DNA of 64,000 nucleotides, taken from NCBI RefSeq assembly GCF_027887165.1, contig NC_077227.1, positions 74,466,305 to 74,530,304 on the forward strand. Reading direction: 5' to 3'. The DNA is from Monodelphis domestica. Lineage: Eukaryota > Chordata > Mammalia > Didelphimorphia > Didelphidae. Below, piece by piece: positions 1-12,600 of this stretch (positions within the stretch are counted from its first letter, which is position 1; each line of letters starts with the position of its first letter). A program made the position numbers and the translations under genes. Below the pieces are notes generated by a model, which worked only from the letters and a program-made list of their open reading frames with translations, searched no databases and was not told where the DNA came from.

Positions 1-1400
1 TTCCAGTCACCAGCAGGAAAAGTGGGTAACCCTCAGGAGAAAGTCTTTTTTCCACCTTCTCTCGTCAGCTTCTCAAGACGGAGAGACCCTCACTGCTCTC
101 CTCGCCAGAGTCCACTCCCCCTTCTGGACTCCCCTCCTGGGAGCCCCTCCCCCATCAAGGTGATCAATTTCACATACTCTTCATTCTGGCACTTTTTCTC
201 TAGTGCCAGTCTCTGTCACAGAGGGGAACCAGCACTTATTCCTAGTGTAAAAAATGGCATTATGGGCACGAGAACAGTTCTCATCATGGTCTTCCCTGCC
301 TGCTTGCCCCCTAGTCAGTGGGACATTGTTAAACAAGTCACACTCCTGATTCAGAAAGATTAATTCTCAGTGATACAGAAAAGGCTTCAGTGAGATTTTG
401 ATAAAGGAAAGGATTGTCAGAATACTAAATCATAGTCTTTTTTGCCAAGAAATGAGTCATTGAGGGCACAAGAACATGGTCACTATTTCATATTGCTGAA
501 AAAGGAACAGATCAATGACATCTACTAAAAAAACCAAGTGAGGGTATATTTAATTCTATACATGTTGTCTCCCCCAATAAAATGGAAGATCTTTGAGGTC
601 AGGGAGAGGTTCATTTTTGCTTTTGTATCTCCAGTCCCCAGAACAGTGACTAATATGTTGCAATACCTAATAATGCAGGTTTATGGATCCACTGACGGTC
701 AAGGCGAGCCAGGAATTCACTGGGGATTGTGTTGAACTCTGAGGGCTTTGCTAGAATCCTAGAACCTTTTTTCTTATGGTTTGCTGCCAGGCATTTGCCT
801 TTTCAGCCCCACCCCCCTGACCCATGAAGTGTTGGGTTGCTAATGTACAACAGCTGAAGTTGAACATTTTCTATTTCTCAAGTCTGGTTTGGCCTCAGAT
901 TCCTATTTCTGGCTGCCCTCTTCTTTTAAGGAATCAACTCTCATTCTAATATGTACCTTTTCCTCTGACAGTGACATTCACTTGCTAGTTGCCTGATACT
1001 TGTCTAGTTATCTTTTAAATTACTATCTCCTCTGCCTCTACCTGGATGCAACACGCAAACAGTTTTGTAGACATGTAACAAGCATGTGGCTTAGATACTA
1101 GATTTCTTCCCTTGTAAGTCAACACTCTTATTGACTCCCTGTCACATTTCCCACAATAACTGTTCCAAACCTTTCCCATGCCATTCAAAACCTCAACCCC
1201 AGCCTTATGCCATTCACTCTACAGATGGACTCCCTTCTTGATTGACTGAGGAAACTAGGACCAGAAATATGAACTCTCTCAATGCCTCAAAAGTTTATCT
1301 GAGTTTCTACCCCCTCTTCTGCTTTCCTTCTAGCTTCTGAAGGTAAGGTGGCCCTTTCCTTTGCCAAGGCTTAACCTACCACCTGGTTTTAAAAAAGAAA
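1..1400. other. Intergenic sequence with nothing recognised
   Basis: No homology to a known gene and no full-length repeat seen. Short reading frames here have no codon or motif support. Confidence 0.5.
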
Positions 1401-1403
1401 AGC

Positions 1404-1594
1404 CTTAAGGACAGCTAGGTGACTCAGTAGGTAGAAAACTAGATTTAGAGATGGGAGATCCTTGGTTCAAGTCTGGATTCCTGGCTGTGTAGCCTTGGGC
1501 AAAGTCACTTAACCCCAACTACCTAGCCCTTACCACTCTTGCCTTGGAATCAGTAGTGGTTCTAAGACAGAAGGTAAAGTTTAAAAAAAAACCC
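1404..1594 (+). repeat. Marsupial tRNA-like SINE (type A)
   Basis: Has head gacagctaggtgactcag, the cagaaggtaaag tail and an A-run. Type A here means a unit with the order gctcagtgg - aggtcctgggttcaaat - gtgaccctgggcaagtcac - ccttaccactcttctgcc - aaggtaagggttt. Confidence 0.85.
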
Positions 1595-2805
1595 TCATTC
1601 CCTCCTCCAGGATCTTGCTTTTTTCAGACCTCTCTTCTCTTTCTTGCATCTTCAATCTCTCTCTCACCATAGGCTCCTTCCCCTGTACCTAAAAGCATGC
1701 TTGAGTCTTCCCTATCCTCTAAAGAAAGACTTTTCTTAACTCTGCTTTCCTCCCTCTTGTCATTTTCATTGACAAACTGCTTGAAAAAGTACATTATGCC
1801 CCATGCCTCTACTTCTTTACCGTCCACTAATGCCACAACCCTTTGCCATCCGATTTCCATCTCACAATTCTGTGGAATGTGCTTTTCTCAAAGATCCTTC
1901 CAGTGACTTCCCAAATGGCCTTTTTTCTCAATTCTCATCTTTCTTCATTTTTCACATTTGATACCGTGGGATAGCCTTCTCTTATAGATTTGTCTCCTTT
2001 CTTAACTTCTATGACAATTCTTTCTTCTGATTCACTTCTTATTGCTTTAGATAATGCTCCTGCCTCCTTAAATGGCTTCTCTTCACCTTCTCACCTATTA
2101 TTTGTAGACTTCTACTGTCATCTCTATGAAGATTCATTCCAAATGCATATCTCTAGCCCAGATCTCTTCATGAGCTCCAGACACATATTTCTACCTACTG
2201 GATATCATCTGTAGGGTGAACTGCTCCCCTGTTCTTATTCTTAAAGCCCTCCAGAAAGAAACATACATTCTCCCAAGGAAAAATGCTTCCCAACCTGCTG
2301 ACTACATCAGAAAATATCTTCCTGTGGTCTTCTGTGAACTTCCAGAGAAAGAGGGAGGAATCACAAATACATAAAAGGAGAAACTGAGAAATGACAGGTA
2401 GGACTTCACTGCTGAAGAGGAGGGTCCCATAGGCAGAGAGTCAATCTCAAACCTCTCAATCTCTCCCCACCTCCACAGTTTCCTCTGAGCTCTCTAAGGC
2501 AATAGGATAAGAGCAAAAATAGAGCTGACTCACCAGGAGATGATCTAGCCTTCCATAATTCAGAAGGGAATGATAGAGGATAGATTAAGGAACAGTAGTT
2601 GTTCCAGAGAGTGACCCTCTATTATGTCCTTGGTTTCCTTTATGGCTGGACTAAATGCTACCTTCTCTATGAAGCCTTTCCAAACCCCCCTTCCCTCAAC
2701 CAGATAAGATCAATCCGACTAAAGAACCAATTGATAAATTTTCAGTGTGAACATTTATACCTTAGAAATCAGCTAATGCTACATAAACGTCAGGGCCTGA
2801 TTTTT

Positions 2806-2996
2806 TTTTTAAACCCTTACCTTCCGTCTTGGAATCAATACTGTGTCTTGATTCCAAGGCAGAAGAGTGGTAAGGGCTCGGCAATGGGGGTTAAGTAACT
2901 TGCCCAGGGTCACACAGCTAGGCCAGATTTGAACCTAGGACCTCCTGTCTCTAGGCCTGACTCTCCATCCACTGAGCCACCCAGCTGTCCCCAGGG
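2806..2996 (-). repeat. Marsupial tRNA-like SINE (type A)
   Basis: Reverse complement: aaacccttaccttccgtctt at the left, cacccagctgtcccc at the right. Confidence 0.88.
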
Positions 2997-3087
2997 TCTG
3001 ATTTTTTTTATTGATTCTCTAGATGTAAGAAAGTATTGAAGAAAATATTAATGATACAGATTAAACTTAAAAGTATGTCATGGGGGC

Positions 3088-3310
3088 AGGGGGGCAGCTG
3101 GGTAGCTCAGTGGATGGAAAGCCAGGCCCAGACGGGAGGTCCTAGGTTCAAATCTGACCTCAGATACTTCCTAGCTGTGTGACCCTGGAGAAGTCACTTA
3201 ACCCCCATTGCCTAGCCCTTCCCACTCTTCTGCCTTGGAACCAATACTGAACCAATACTGAACCAATACTGTGTATTGGTTCCAAGGCAGAAGGTAAGGG
3301 TTTAAAAATT
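3088..3310 (+). repeat. Marsupial tRNA-like SINE (type A)
   Basis: Full unit. It contains a small internal expansion, three copies of gaaccaatact at 3239-3270. Confidence 0.88.
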
Positions 3311-3904
3311 TAAAAAGTATGTCATACCTACATTTTCCCAGAGATCTAGTTGAAACATTTCCCAACACACCACTGCCCCAGCTCTCCTTTAAAATCTCAA
3401 AAAGCTTTATCTGGACATTTCTTTGCATTTATCATATTCTGTTTTGCTTTGTGATTATACCCACTCTCATCCTTCTTGCCAGACTGTAAACTCAAGAATG
3501 AAATCAGGAGCCATGTCTTGGTTCTCTTTGTAATCCACTCAGGAGTTAATATAATGCCTTTCCCAGAGGTTTTTAAGAAACACTTATGACTTCAATAAAT
3601 CATTGAATTATAATAAGATCAGGTTCTTGAAAAAAGTCAATTATTTTTTAAATTAATCTTTTTATATTGGAGAAAATAATGTTTACTTCTTATTTGCTAA
3701 TAGCTCTTAGGTTTCACAGAAGTCCAGAGTTGAAAGGAACCTTTGAGGCCACCTAGTCCAGCCCATAGCTTAACAAGGTAAACCTCTACAGTATGTCATG
3801 TGGACGAGTGTTCATCTGTTTGTTCTTTGCCTGAAAGGTGCCAGTGAATGGAGACCCACCTTAACTCTGTGTCTTTGAAATAGCACTTTCTTGTTATTTT
3901 TAAT

Positions 3905-4134
3905 TATTTCTCATTCTTCATTATTCCATTTGGGGTTTTCCTGGTAAAAATCCTGGGGCAGTTTGCCATTTCCTTCTCCAGCTCATTTTACAGATGAGAA
4001 AACTGAGGCATACAGGGTTAAGTGACTTGCCCACGGTCACACAGCTAGTTTGAGGCCAGAATTGAACTCAGGAAGATGGAATCTTCCTAGCTCCAGGTCC
4101 TGCACTCTATCCATTTTGGTATCTAGCTGCCCTA
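3905..4134 (+). repeat. Marsupial SINE (type C, MIR/THER-like)
   Basis: Order: ccatttggggttttcctgg, tttgccatttccttctcc, cagatgagaaaactgaggc, gtcacacagctag, gcactctatcc. Type C below means this order. Confidence 0.8.
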
Positions 4135-4579
4135 AGGGGTAGTTGCTTATATCAAGGCTAAAGGCTAAGAGCTCCTAGCTCTACCTTCTGGAGCGAAGCA
4201 AAACAATTCTTATCCATCTTCCAAATGACTGTTCTCATGTCATCTGAAGTTGTCTTTTTTGAGCTAATTAATCATCCCCAAATCCTTCTACCAAACCTCA
4301 TAAGACATGATCTTGGAGCCACTCAATATCTTGCTCTCCTTCCTCGGGATGCTTTCCAGACTATCAATGCCTACACTAAAATATAATATCTGGAAGTGAA
4401 TACAATACTCCAAATGAGGTCTGATCAGGGCAGTGTACAGTAGTACCATAGTCCCGGATACCCTGCTTCTCTGAATATAGCCAAGATGGGATTAGCTCTT
4501 TTGGCTGCCAAATGATTTACCCAAAGCTTCATATCCGAACTCATTTTAAATCTTAGGACTTCTTCATTCATGTGTGTTT

Positions 4580-4965
4580 ATGTACTTACTAGAAATCACT
4601 GCAATATTTTCTCAAAATATTTCTCTTTAGTCCAATCATGATTTCGAACTTTCTATCATTCATATGATTATGTTTTTAGTTTTCCCAGTACTGAATCATC
4701 CTTACATTCATAGTATAAATCCAGTCTGGTCATGTGAATAAAATATATAGCTTTAACTTCTTTGCTAATATTTTATTCCATATTTTTACACGTAAATATT
4801 ACCTTGTGTTATTGGCCAACTTTAATAATCTTTCTTTTCAATTTTGTTTACTTTTCTTTTTTTGTACATTGTTTGCACTTCGGAAACTGGTAATATTGTC
4901 TTTCTCAAAAAGAATGTTTACAAGTTATTACTCCCTTGCATGATTCTTTTCAACTTTACAAAATA
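4580..4965 (-). mobile_element. Antisense L1 ORF2-like fossil
   Basis: T-rich sequence such as ctttgctaatattttattcc and ctcaaaaagaatgtttacaa resembles the reverse complement of the L1 reverse-transcriptase region, heavily decayed. Identification is by resemblance only. Confidence 0.45.
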
Positions 4966-5224
4966 AGTTTCCCTTGGCTATAAACTGTTTTCCTTGGTTT
5001 TTCTGCACAGCATATTATAATTGTTTTCCTTTTGTTTCTTCTTGTTGATGAGTAGTCCTGAATAGTTCTAATTGGAACTCCCTGCTACAGAGATTCTTTC
5101 CAACTGGCTGTGATATTTTCTCATTGACATGAAAACTCTTGAACATGGTGGCCCCATACCTGTTCTATAAATTCAGAGGGACATTTCACTCTGTGGGTCC
5201 AGCACTTTCAGTTTATGCTTACCT

Positions 5225-6140
5225 AAAATATGGAGTTTAGACTTCTTTATTCCATCATGTTTTTTCACCTGAAACTACTCTCTTCAAAGTTAGTGATCTC
5301 TTAACCACTGAACCTCATGGCCTTTTCTCCATCCTGACCCTTGACCTCTATGAACCTTTTAACACTGTCAATAACCCTTTGCTCCATGATAATCTTTCCT
5401 GGTTCTTCGCCTACTAACTAACTAGTCCTTCTTAATCTCCTTTATTGGATCTCCATCCAGTTCACACCTAATACAATGGATATCTCCCAATTTTTTGTCC
5501 AGGGCACTCTTATCTTTTTCCTTTATTCTGTATTAGTTGATGATCTCATCAGTGCCCCTAGATTCAGTTATAAATTCTATGCTAATGACTTTCAGATATT
5601 ATCCTCCTCTAACTTTTCTCTGGACTTCCTCCCACATGTTCCCAGCTGACAATGGAACAGCCTCCAATTGGATATTGGAAAGGCATCTTAAACTCAGAAC
5701 GTCCAAAACAGAATTCATTATCTTTCCCCTCAACCAAACCTTCTCCTCTTCCTAACTTCCCTATTACTGCTGAGAGCATCCACATCTTCCTAGTCCCCTA
5801 GACTCACATCTGGGTGCCATATTCAACTCCTCATTCTGTCATATACCTCCATAACCAGTTTGTTGCTAAATCATGTCAATATTACCTATATAACATCTTT
5901 CAGATCTACCCCCTTTTCTCCTCTGATGCTGCCACCACTCTTGTACAGGTCCTCAACACCTCACTCCTGAACTGCTGCAGTAACCAAAAGGGTAGTCTTC
6001 CTCTCACAAGTCTCTTCCCATTCCAGGCTATCCTCTACCCAAATATCAAGCTGACCTCCTAAAGCCAAAGTCTGTCAATGTCAAGGTCCTACCCCCAGTC
6101 AATGGTCTCCATTGCCTCCTATTATAGCCAAGATCACATA
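5225..6140 (+). repeat. L2-like LINE fossil
   Basis: Contains decayed pieces such as tatgctaatgactttcagat, atcttaaactcagaacgtcc and ttcattatctttcccctcaa that follow the order of a mammalian L2 body. The frames are broken. Confidence 0.6.
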
Positions 6141-6199
6141 TTTTATTTATATTGAATTTAACATTCAAAGAGCAACTAAGGACTAGAGTGCTCAGCCTA

Positions 6200-6395
6200 T
6201 GGTCAGGAAAACTCAGGCCCAGGGCAAGTCACTTGACCCAGTTTGCCTCAGTTTCCTCATCTATAAAATGAGCTGGAGAAGGAAATAACAAACCACTCAT
6301 TCCAGTATCTTTGTCAAGAAAACTCCAAATGGTTGTCATAAAGAGTTAGAGATGATTGAAAATGACTGGTCAACAACAATAATAAAGCATTCAAA
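6200..6395 (-). repeat. Marsupial SINE (type C), inverted
   Basis: Reverse complement pattern: tcagtttcctcatctataa, gagctggagaaggaaataac, aagaaaactccaaatggttg. Confidence 0.75.
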
Positions 6396-6399
6396 GTCC

Positions 6400-6700
6400 T
6401 TTGTAATCCACCCTCTTTCTGCTCTTCCAGTATTCTTACACCTCACTGTTCCTGGCATCAGACACTTAATAACTCAATGCCAAGTATTTTCACTGACTAT
6501 CCCATATTCCAAAAATTCTTTCCACATCTCCCCCTCCTGACTTCCTTGACTTCATTCAAATCATACTAAAATTTCACTTATAGGAAGTCTTTCCTGATCC
6601 CCCTTAATGATAGCACCTCCCTTCTGCTGATTATTGCCAGTTTATCCGTATATATCTTGTTTTGCATAGTTAACAGATGCTTGTTGACTTGATAGCATCT
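6400..6700 (+). repeat. L2-like LINE 3' region
   Basis: tttcacttataggaagtctt followed by tcctgatcccccttaatga and tagttaacagatgcttgttg resembles the L2 3' end. Confidence 0.5.
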
Positions 6701-6751
6701 TCATAATGTTTCCAATTTAAATTAAAATGTTTTTATTTAAATTCAATTGTA

Positions 6752-7003
6752 TTATTCTTCTGCCATTTTCAGTCATATCAAACTCTTTGTGACTCCATTT
6801 GGGGTTTTCTTGTTAAAGATACTGGAGTAGTTTGCCATTTCCTTCTCCAGTTCACTTTATAGATGAGGAAACTGAGGCAAACAGGGTTAGGTGACTTGTT
6901 CAGAGTCACACAGCTAGTAAATGTTTGAGTCCAGATTTGAATTCAGAAAGATGAATTTTCCTTGATCTCAGTGCCAGTATTCTATCCACTATGCTACCTA
7001 GGT
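6752..7003 (+). repeat. Marsupial SINE (type C)
   Basis: Full unit: ctctttgtgactccatttgg through tctatccactatgctacct. Confidence 0.82.
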
Positions 7004-7129
7004 TCTCTCAATGTATACATGTATAGAAATTCAAACAGAGTAACTTCTCCTGAACTCACCATTTTGAAGTCTGTGTTGATTATGGATTACAGAGAGAGCA
7101 CGTACTAGAATATCGTAAAAAGGGAGTTT

Positions 7130-7325
7130 GGGGGCACCCAGATGGCCCAGAGGATAGAGTCAAGCCTGGAGACAGGAGGTCCTGGGTTGAAATCTAGCCT
7201 CACACTTCCTTGCTGTGTGACCCTGAGTAAGTCTCTTAACCCCAATAGCCTAGTTGCTATTGCTCTTCTGCCTTGGAACTGATACTTAGTAATGATTCTA
7301 AGACACCAAAGTTAAGGTGTTGGGT
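7130..7325 (+). repeat. Marsupial tRNA-like SINE (type A)
   Basis: gggcacccagatggcccag head, caggaggtcctgggttgaaa middle, T/A-rich tail. Confidence 0.85.
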
Positions 7326-7935
7326 TTTTTTAATTAAATAGCTAAAAAGAGAGCTTGTAAACAGCCCATTTCAAAATTCACCAAATCACAACCCCAGAAG
7401 TAGCTCAAAGCAGCCTGTGATTAAAGCTGAAAGGTATGACTCATTCTCTCCTTACAAATATGTTCTGATCACTAAAATAACTGTCAAGGACTCTAAATCA
7501 TTAGAGGAATTATGGAGTTAAGTACCCCTCGGCCTTTATCCACACTAGTTTCACACTGGAAAATATGTAAAAATACCAGTCACTTGTGGGGCTGCTTTTT
7601 GAAGCCAGTAGTAAAGTGCTACTAATGGGCAACAGCACAATGGAATTTAAATAACTCACCTTTGGGACAATTCTCCTGAGTAAGGCAATTACAGGGGCAG
7701 GTATCAGGTTGCCAGTGGTTTCAAACTGCTGCCAAAATCCATGAAAATTTTCCAGCAATATTTTTTAAGCTAGGTTACCCATTTGTATTTAGTTCATTAA
7801 AGTATTCACTTAAAATCCCAAACTATTTGCTCTGTAAAACATCATTGCATGGTGGGTGCTCTGGAGTTATGTGTCTTAGAAGTATCTTCTCTGAATATCT
7901 GTGCCCTGGCTACCATATCACAAAGGACAAAAACC
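7325..7935. other. Repeat-free intergenic stretch
   Basis: About 600 bp between two SINEs without a recognisable repeat or gene. It could be conserved non-coding DNA; nothing in it identifies a function. Confidence 0.3.
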
Positions 7936-7937
7936 TA

Positions 7938-8132
7938 AACACTGAGGTGGCTCAGTGGATTGAGAGCCTGGCCCAGAGATGGGAGGTACTAGGTTCAAAT
8001 GTGACCTCAGATACTTCCTAGTGGTGTGACCCTGGGCAAGTCACTTGACCCCCATTGCCTAGCCCTTGCCACTGTTCAGCCTTAGAACCAATATTGGTCC
8101 TAAGATAGAAGGTAAAGGTTTAAAAAAACTAA
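7938..8132 (+). repeat. Marsupial tRNA-like SINE (type A)
   Basis: Head gaggtggctcagtggattg, tail agatagaaggtaaaggttta. A run of 10 G follows at about 8140. Confidence 0.85.
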
Positions 8133-9478
8133 CTTAAAGGGGGGGGGGGATGGGTATGAACATAATTGTGCAAGATGTCTTGAAAGTCTTAGTCCAGCTT
8201 TAAGCTTTATTAGCCTTTTAAAAACTAGTTTTTAAAGTAATCAAACTCAAAACCACAGCAAGACTTTTGGGACACCTTGTATATTATGGCACAACACTGT
8301 GTAAGGAATACCCCAGTTAAGAAAGGAGATAGCACTCAGTTGAACCCTAAGCTATTCTTCTTGGGGGTTTTCTTACTCCTTTATCACCCCAGATCTCTGT
8401 CTTCCTCCAACTGGCAGTACAAACTAGTGACTTCCATTCCAAAGCTGTTCTTACACGTAAAAAAAAAAAATACCCTCAGGCTGGCACTAGGCTACAACTA
8501 TGAGAGCTTGCTCTGTTCCTGCCTGGGCCAGTTTCTTTCCAGGTCTTGTGTTACTGTACAATATGGTCATTTCAGTGTGTGGTCCAGGGGATAGAATAAT
8601 AGATTCTATTACTAGGTTCTACTACAATATCACGGTGCTTGGTCTTAATCCTTTGACCTCTATGTCTTATTAAATTGACACCATGGAGTGCCTGTTTAGT
8701 AATATATTTTACTCTCCTGGGGAAAAGTACTAAGCACAAACTGTTGCCATTCTTGTAAAACCCACAAGGAAGCATCGCTCTGTAGGGAGAAACAGATCGT
8801 TCCCATGGGGGTCAAATCATGTCTTTTATGTATAATAGTGTGCAGTTAAAACTTCCAACACATTCAATTTAGTGTTTGGGTTAAGCACTTACCATTCATA
8901 ATTCCCTCAGGTCTTGGGGAAACCAAGATGAAACCAGGCATTGTCTCGGCATTCAAGGAGTTTACAATCTCGTTTGGGAAGTAGGGGAAATCTTCAAGTA
9001 AGATACATGTAGAAGTGCTTTAACTCTAATACCAAATAGTATGGGATGAGTCCAGAAGTTCCAGACAGTGTAGCTGAAATGACCTAAGTAGTAGTTTGAG
9101 ACATCTCTGACTTTTCCACCATGATCTAGAAAGCCCATTGTTGGAAAGCCTGATCATTTTACAAATCCCATCAGCCCTAGGACTGTATCTCATCACCACC
9201 TTCTGTCCCTCGGATTGAGGAGTAGAGCCGTCACCTCAAAACACCAAAACTTTTAGGGAGCATCTCATTTCTCACTTGGATGCATTACATTAGTAGTTAT
9301 CTTTTCTACCATGCCCCAAGTCAGGTATCTTCCCTGCCTAGCCTCCTCCCATTTTCAGGTCCATTTGTGTGTTGTCTGCCTCTGTTAGGCTGTAAGCTAC
9401 TTGAGAATATTGTCTTTTTTGTATTTGTATCCCCAGCATTTAGCAAAGCATCTGGTACTTAGTAGGCACTTAATAAAA
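8133..9478. other. Intergenic sequence with nothing firm
   Basis: Contains a G10 run at about 8140 and an L2/MIR-like end near 9360-9480 (ctgttaggctgtaagctact; cttagtaggcacttaataaa). No gene recognised. Confidence 0.45.
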
Positions 9479-9479
9479 T

Positions 9480-9850
9480 ACTTATTGTCTGAGTAGGAAG
9501 CATCACTGAACGTCTTTTATTAGAGATGTGACTTGACCGTAGCAAGCAGTTTATTAGGAGTGAACTGGGCCATTGGGTACAGGATGAATCAGAGGGCAGA
9601 GACTGAATGAAGGCAGAAAGATTAGTGAGGAGGCCATTATGAGAGTCAAGATGAGGACCTGATAAGGTGGCTGCAGTAGAAGTGGAGAGGAGGAACAGGT
9701 TGCAAGAGATGTTACAGAGCCAGAAACAACACAAATGAATATGGCATGGGCAAGGGAAGAGTTATGCACAACTCCAAGGTTAAGAACACCCATGAATGGG
9801 ATGATAGTGGTACAATCTAGAGAAGTTAGGAGAGAGCACATCCCCTAAGT
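9480..9850 (-). repeat. L2-like LINE fossil, inverted
   Basis: Reads gtgaggaggccattatgaga, then caactccaaggttaagaaca, which is the reverse complement order of the L2 3' body. Confidence 0.5.
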
Positions 9851-10039
9851 AATAACCCCTGGGTGCACTTGAGGTCAGAAGACCTGGGTTCTTGTCCATA
9901 GTTGTGTGATCTTAAACATGTCATTTACCCTTGTTTTGTCATAGTGTGGGATACTTAAAATGATCTCTTAAGTTCCCTTGTAGCTCTAAAATGCCATGTG
10001 CAAAGAAGCAGAAAGCTCATCTCTAAGAAAGTACAGATA

Positions 10040-10172
10040 GGGGTAGCTAGGGGCATCGGTGGATAGAAAGCCAGTCATGGAGGTGGGAGGTGTCAAGTTT
10101 CAATCTGGCCTCAGTGGGACCCTGGGCAAGTCACCCAACCCCAATTGCCTAGCCCTTACAACTGGCTCCAAT
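10040..10172 (+). repeat. Marsupial tRNA-like SINE (type A), partial
   Basis: Head and middle only (gggtagctaggggcatcgg; accctgggcaagtcaccca); the tail is missing and L2-like sequence follows. Confidence 0.75.
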
Positions 10173-10349
10173 CTAGTCATCCAGCCTTATCTCATCTTAC
10201 AATGACATATTCTACTTTTTGGCAAACTAGCTCACACTCTCCTTCTTGTTCCCATCTTACTCTTCCCCGTGTGTGCCTTTGCTTATATCATCTGTTCCCT
10301 CATCTCCATCTACTGAAGTCCCTTCCAGCACATTATAATCTATACCAAA

Positions 10350-10475
10350 TTGCTTGTCATCTTAGGGTTGGGGGCTGGAGATGGGAGGGAAGGAGAACAT
10401 TTAGAGCTCAAAAATTTTGTAAAAAGAATATTAAAAATTATTTTTACATGTAATTGGGAAAAAGTAAACTATTAC
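10350..10475 (+). mobile_element. LINE 3'-end-like fragment
   Basis: The segment gaacatttagagctcaaaa followed by attatttttacatgtaattg resembles a second L1-type tail seen again near 59985-60062. Confidence 0.5.
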
Positions 10476-10479
10476 AAAA

Positions 10480-10795
10480 ATTGAAGTCCTTTCCTTCATG
10501 GCTTGACTAAGAAACCATTTTGTTCAAGAAGCCTTCCCTGACCCCTCCAGGTAAAAGGAAGCCCTCCCTCCCCCAATTTCTCATAGCAATTTGCCTTGCT
10601 CTATCTTTTGCCCCTCACCCATTTAACCTTGCACCATATTTATTGGTGCATTTTAATAAACCTCATTTCCTCCTCTCCCTCCACAGTAGACTAAGATTCT
10701 TGAAGGCTAGGATGAAGTCATTTCTATATCCCCAGCACACCGTACATGCAATAGGCAATTTACAAATGTTTATTGAGTTGGATTGGGAAAAATAA
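10480..10795 (+). repeat. L2-like LINE 3' end
   Basis: Contains aagccttccctgacccctcc, tcttgaaggctaggatgaag, tatccccagcacaccgtac and a caaatgtttattgagttgg tail, the L2/MIR 3' pattern. Confidence 0.65.
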
Positions 10796-11202
10796 TAACA
10801 GGACCAATGAAAAAACATTGGAGGTTATGATGCAAAAGCAAGAAGTTTTGGAAGGCAGATCATTTCCCCCCTTTTTTATTACTCAAGTAAATTTCATTGA
10901 TACCTTTTGTTTTTACACCCCAGTCATTTCTGAAAGCAATCCCTTTCTCCATCTTGAAATGCAACTCTCTTGTAACAAAGAGTTAAGCAAAACAATGGAC
11001 ACTGTGTCCATGTCTGCCAATTTTTTCCCTGGTAGCCAGTCCCTTGCATCTCTGCTGAAGCAAAGAGGTAAATTTCATGATCAGTTCTCTGAGATTATTA
11101 TAGATTTTTCTTTCTCTTAGAAATTACTTTCCTGTTTGTGATCCCTCATTTCTTCCTTCAACTTAACACTTAAGAAAAACAATCATTGCTATCTAACAAT
11201 CT

Positions 11203-11390
11203 AACACTTCAAAGTTTGCAGAGTTTTAGATATGCCATCTCATGTGATCTTCATATTTAGCCCCATTTTAAAGATGGAGAAACTGAGTCTGAGGTTGTGA
11301 CTTTCCCAACATCCCACAGCTAGTGTGAGATAGAATTCAAATTCAGCTTCTCCTGACTCTATGTCCAATTCTCTGTTCCCTTAGTTTCCT
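11203..11390 (+). repeat. MIR-like SINE
   Basis: aaagatggagaaactgagtc followed by catcccacagctagtgtgag; old and decayed. Confidence 0.6.
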
Positions 11391-11872
11391 CTAAAATAGA
11401 CTCCTGAGAATAAAAACCCATGATTTCATGTATAACATCTCTAATTCCCAAAGCCACAGTGGTGGAAAGGAGCTTTGTCCCATTACATTGGAGTTATGTC
11501 CAGGCTTTAGCCTAGAGACATTTTTTTTTTCATCAGATCACTGGAAATTGACTTCTACCACTCTAGAAAACATTTAGCATGGGCCCAAATACTGTGATTG
11601 AGTAATTCTACAAAATTAAGTACAAATTGAGAATTTTTGATTCTCAATTTCGATTCTCAATTAAAATTGAGAAAGTAGAGATTGAGAAAACAAGCTACTG
11701 GTTACTGAAAGAGGCAGCAGGAACTATAGTCACTTGTATTCCTGGGGCTGGTGTACAATTGAGAGACTCAAAAAGAAAGAACATTATTATTAGAAAACAA
11801 ACACTAGTCCCCCACCAACTAAATGTATTTGGAGTAAACTGAGGGCTCTTGGTCTTCTGGCTCTCATTTGTG

Positions 11873-11911
11873 TGGGAGGAGGAGGAGGAGGAGGAGGAAG
11901 AGGAGGAGGAT
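11873..11911 (+). repeat. (GGA)n microsatellite
   Basis: About 12 GGA units with one A interruption. Confidence 0.9.
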
Positions 11912-12394
11912 ATGAGAATAGCACTTGTCCACCTTGGCTTCCCCAGTTTTGAGGATAGAACCATTACAGGATATTTTCATTTTCACTTTAGGAGAGAAGA
12001 ATGACAACAAATACCACATGCTAATTTTGATAATTTGTTAAGGTACTGCCACTGACACCCAGGTTTGTGGAATTAACTCTGGCTGTGTTCAAAGTTGCCC
12101 TGGAAAGCATAGCAATTGAAGAAGAAAAATAACGCCATTCTTGCCATAGCACATTCATAAAAGCCACAGCAAATGGCAGAACTGACACCTTCCTCCAGCC
12201 CAATTTAGCTAATAGGATTAATGTATCAACTGCTTGACACTCATTACTATGAATCATCATGATTGAAGGCTAGAGGCAGGACCAAATTGATGGAGAAGAA
12301 AAATGCCAGAATACCAATATATTAAGCCAAGGACATCAAGTCCATTATGGCACACAGCAGACCTACCAGAGAAAGTGGCTTCTTTGAGATATTC

Positions 12395-12600
12395 AGAGGA
12401 TCACAGACCTAAAGCTGGGAAAGGACCTCAGAGACCCCCTAGTCCTAGACCCTCATTTTATACAGCTGGGGAAATTGAGGCCCAGTGAGGGTAAGGCATT
12501 TGCCCCAAATCAGGTAGTAAGCATTAGAGAGAAAACAAATACAGATCCTCTGACTCCAGTCACTCATGTCTTTTTCCACTGTACCACAATGGTTGATACA
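12395..12600 (+). repeat. MIR-like SINE
   Basis: ctaaagctgggaaaggacct, then cattttatacagctgggga and aattgaggcccagtgagggt. Confidence 0.6.
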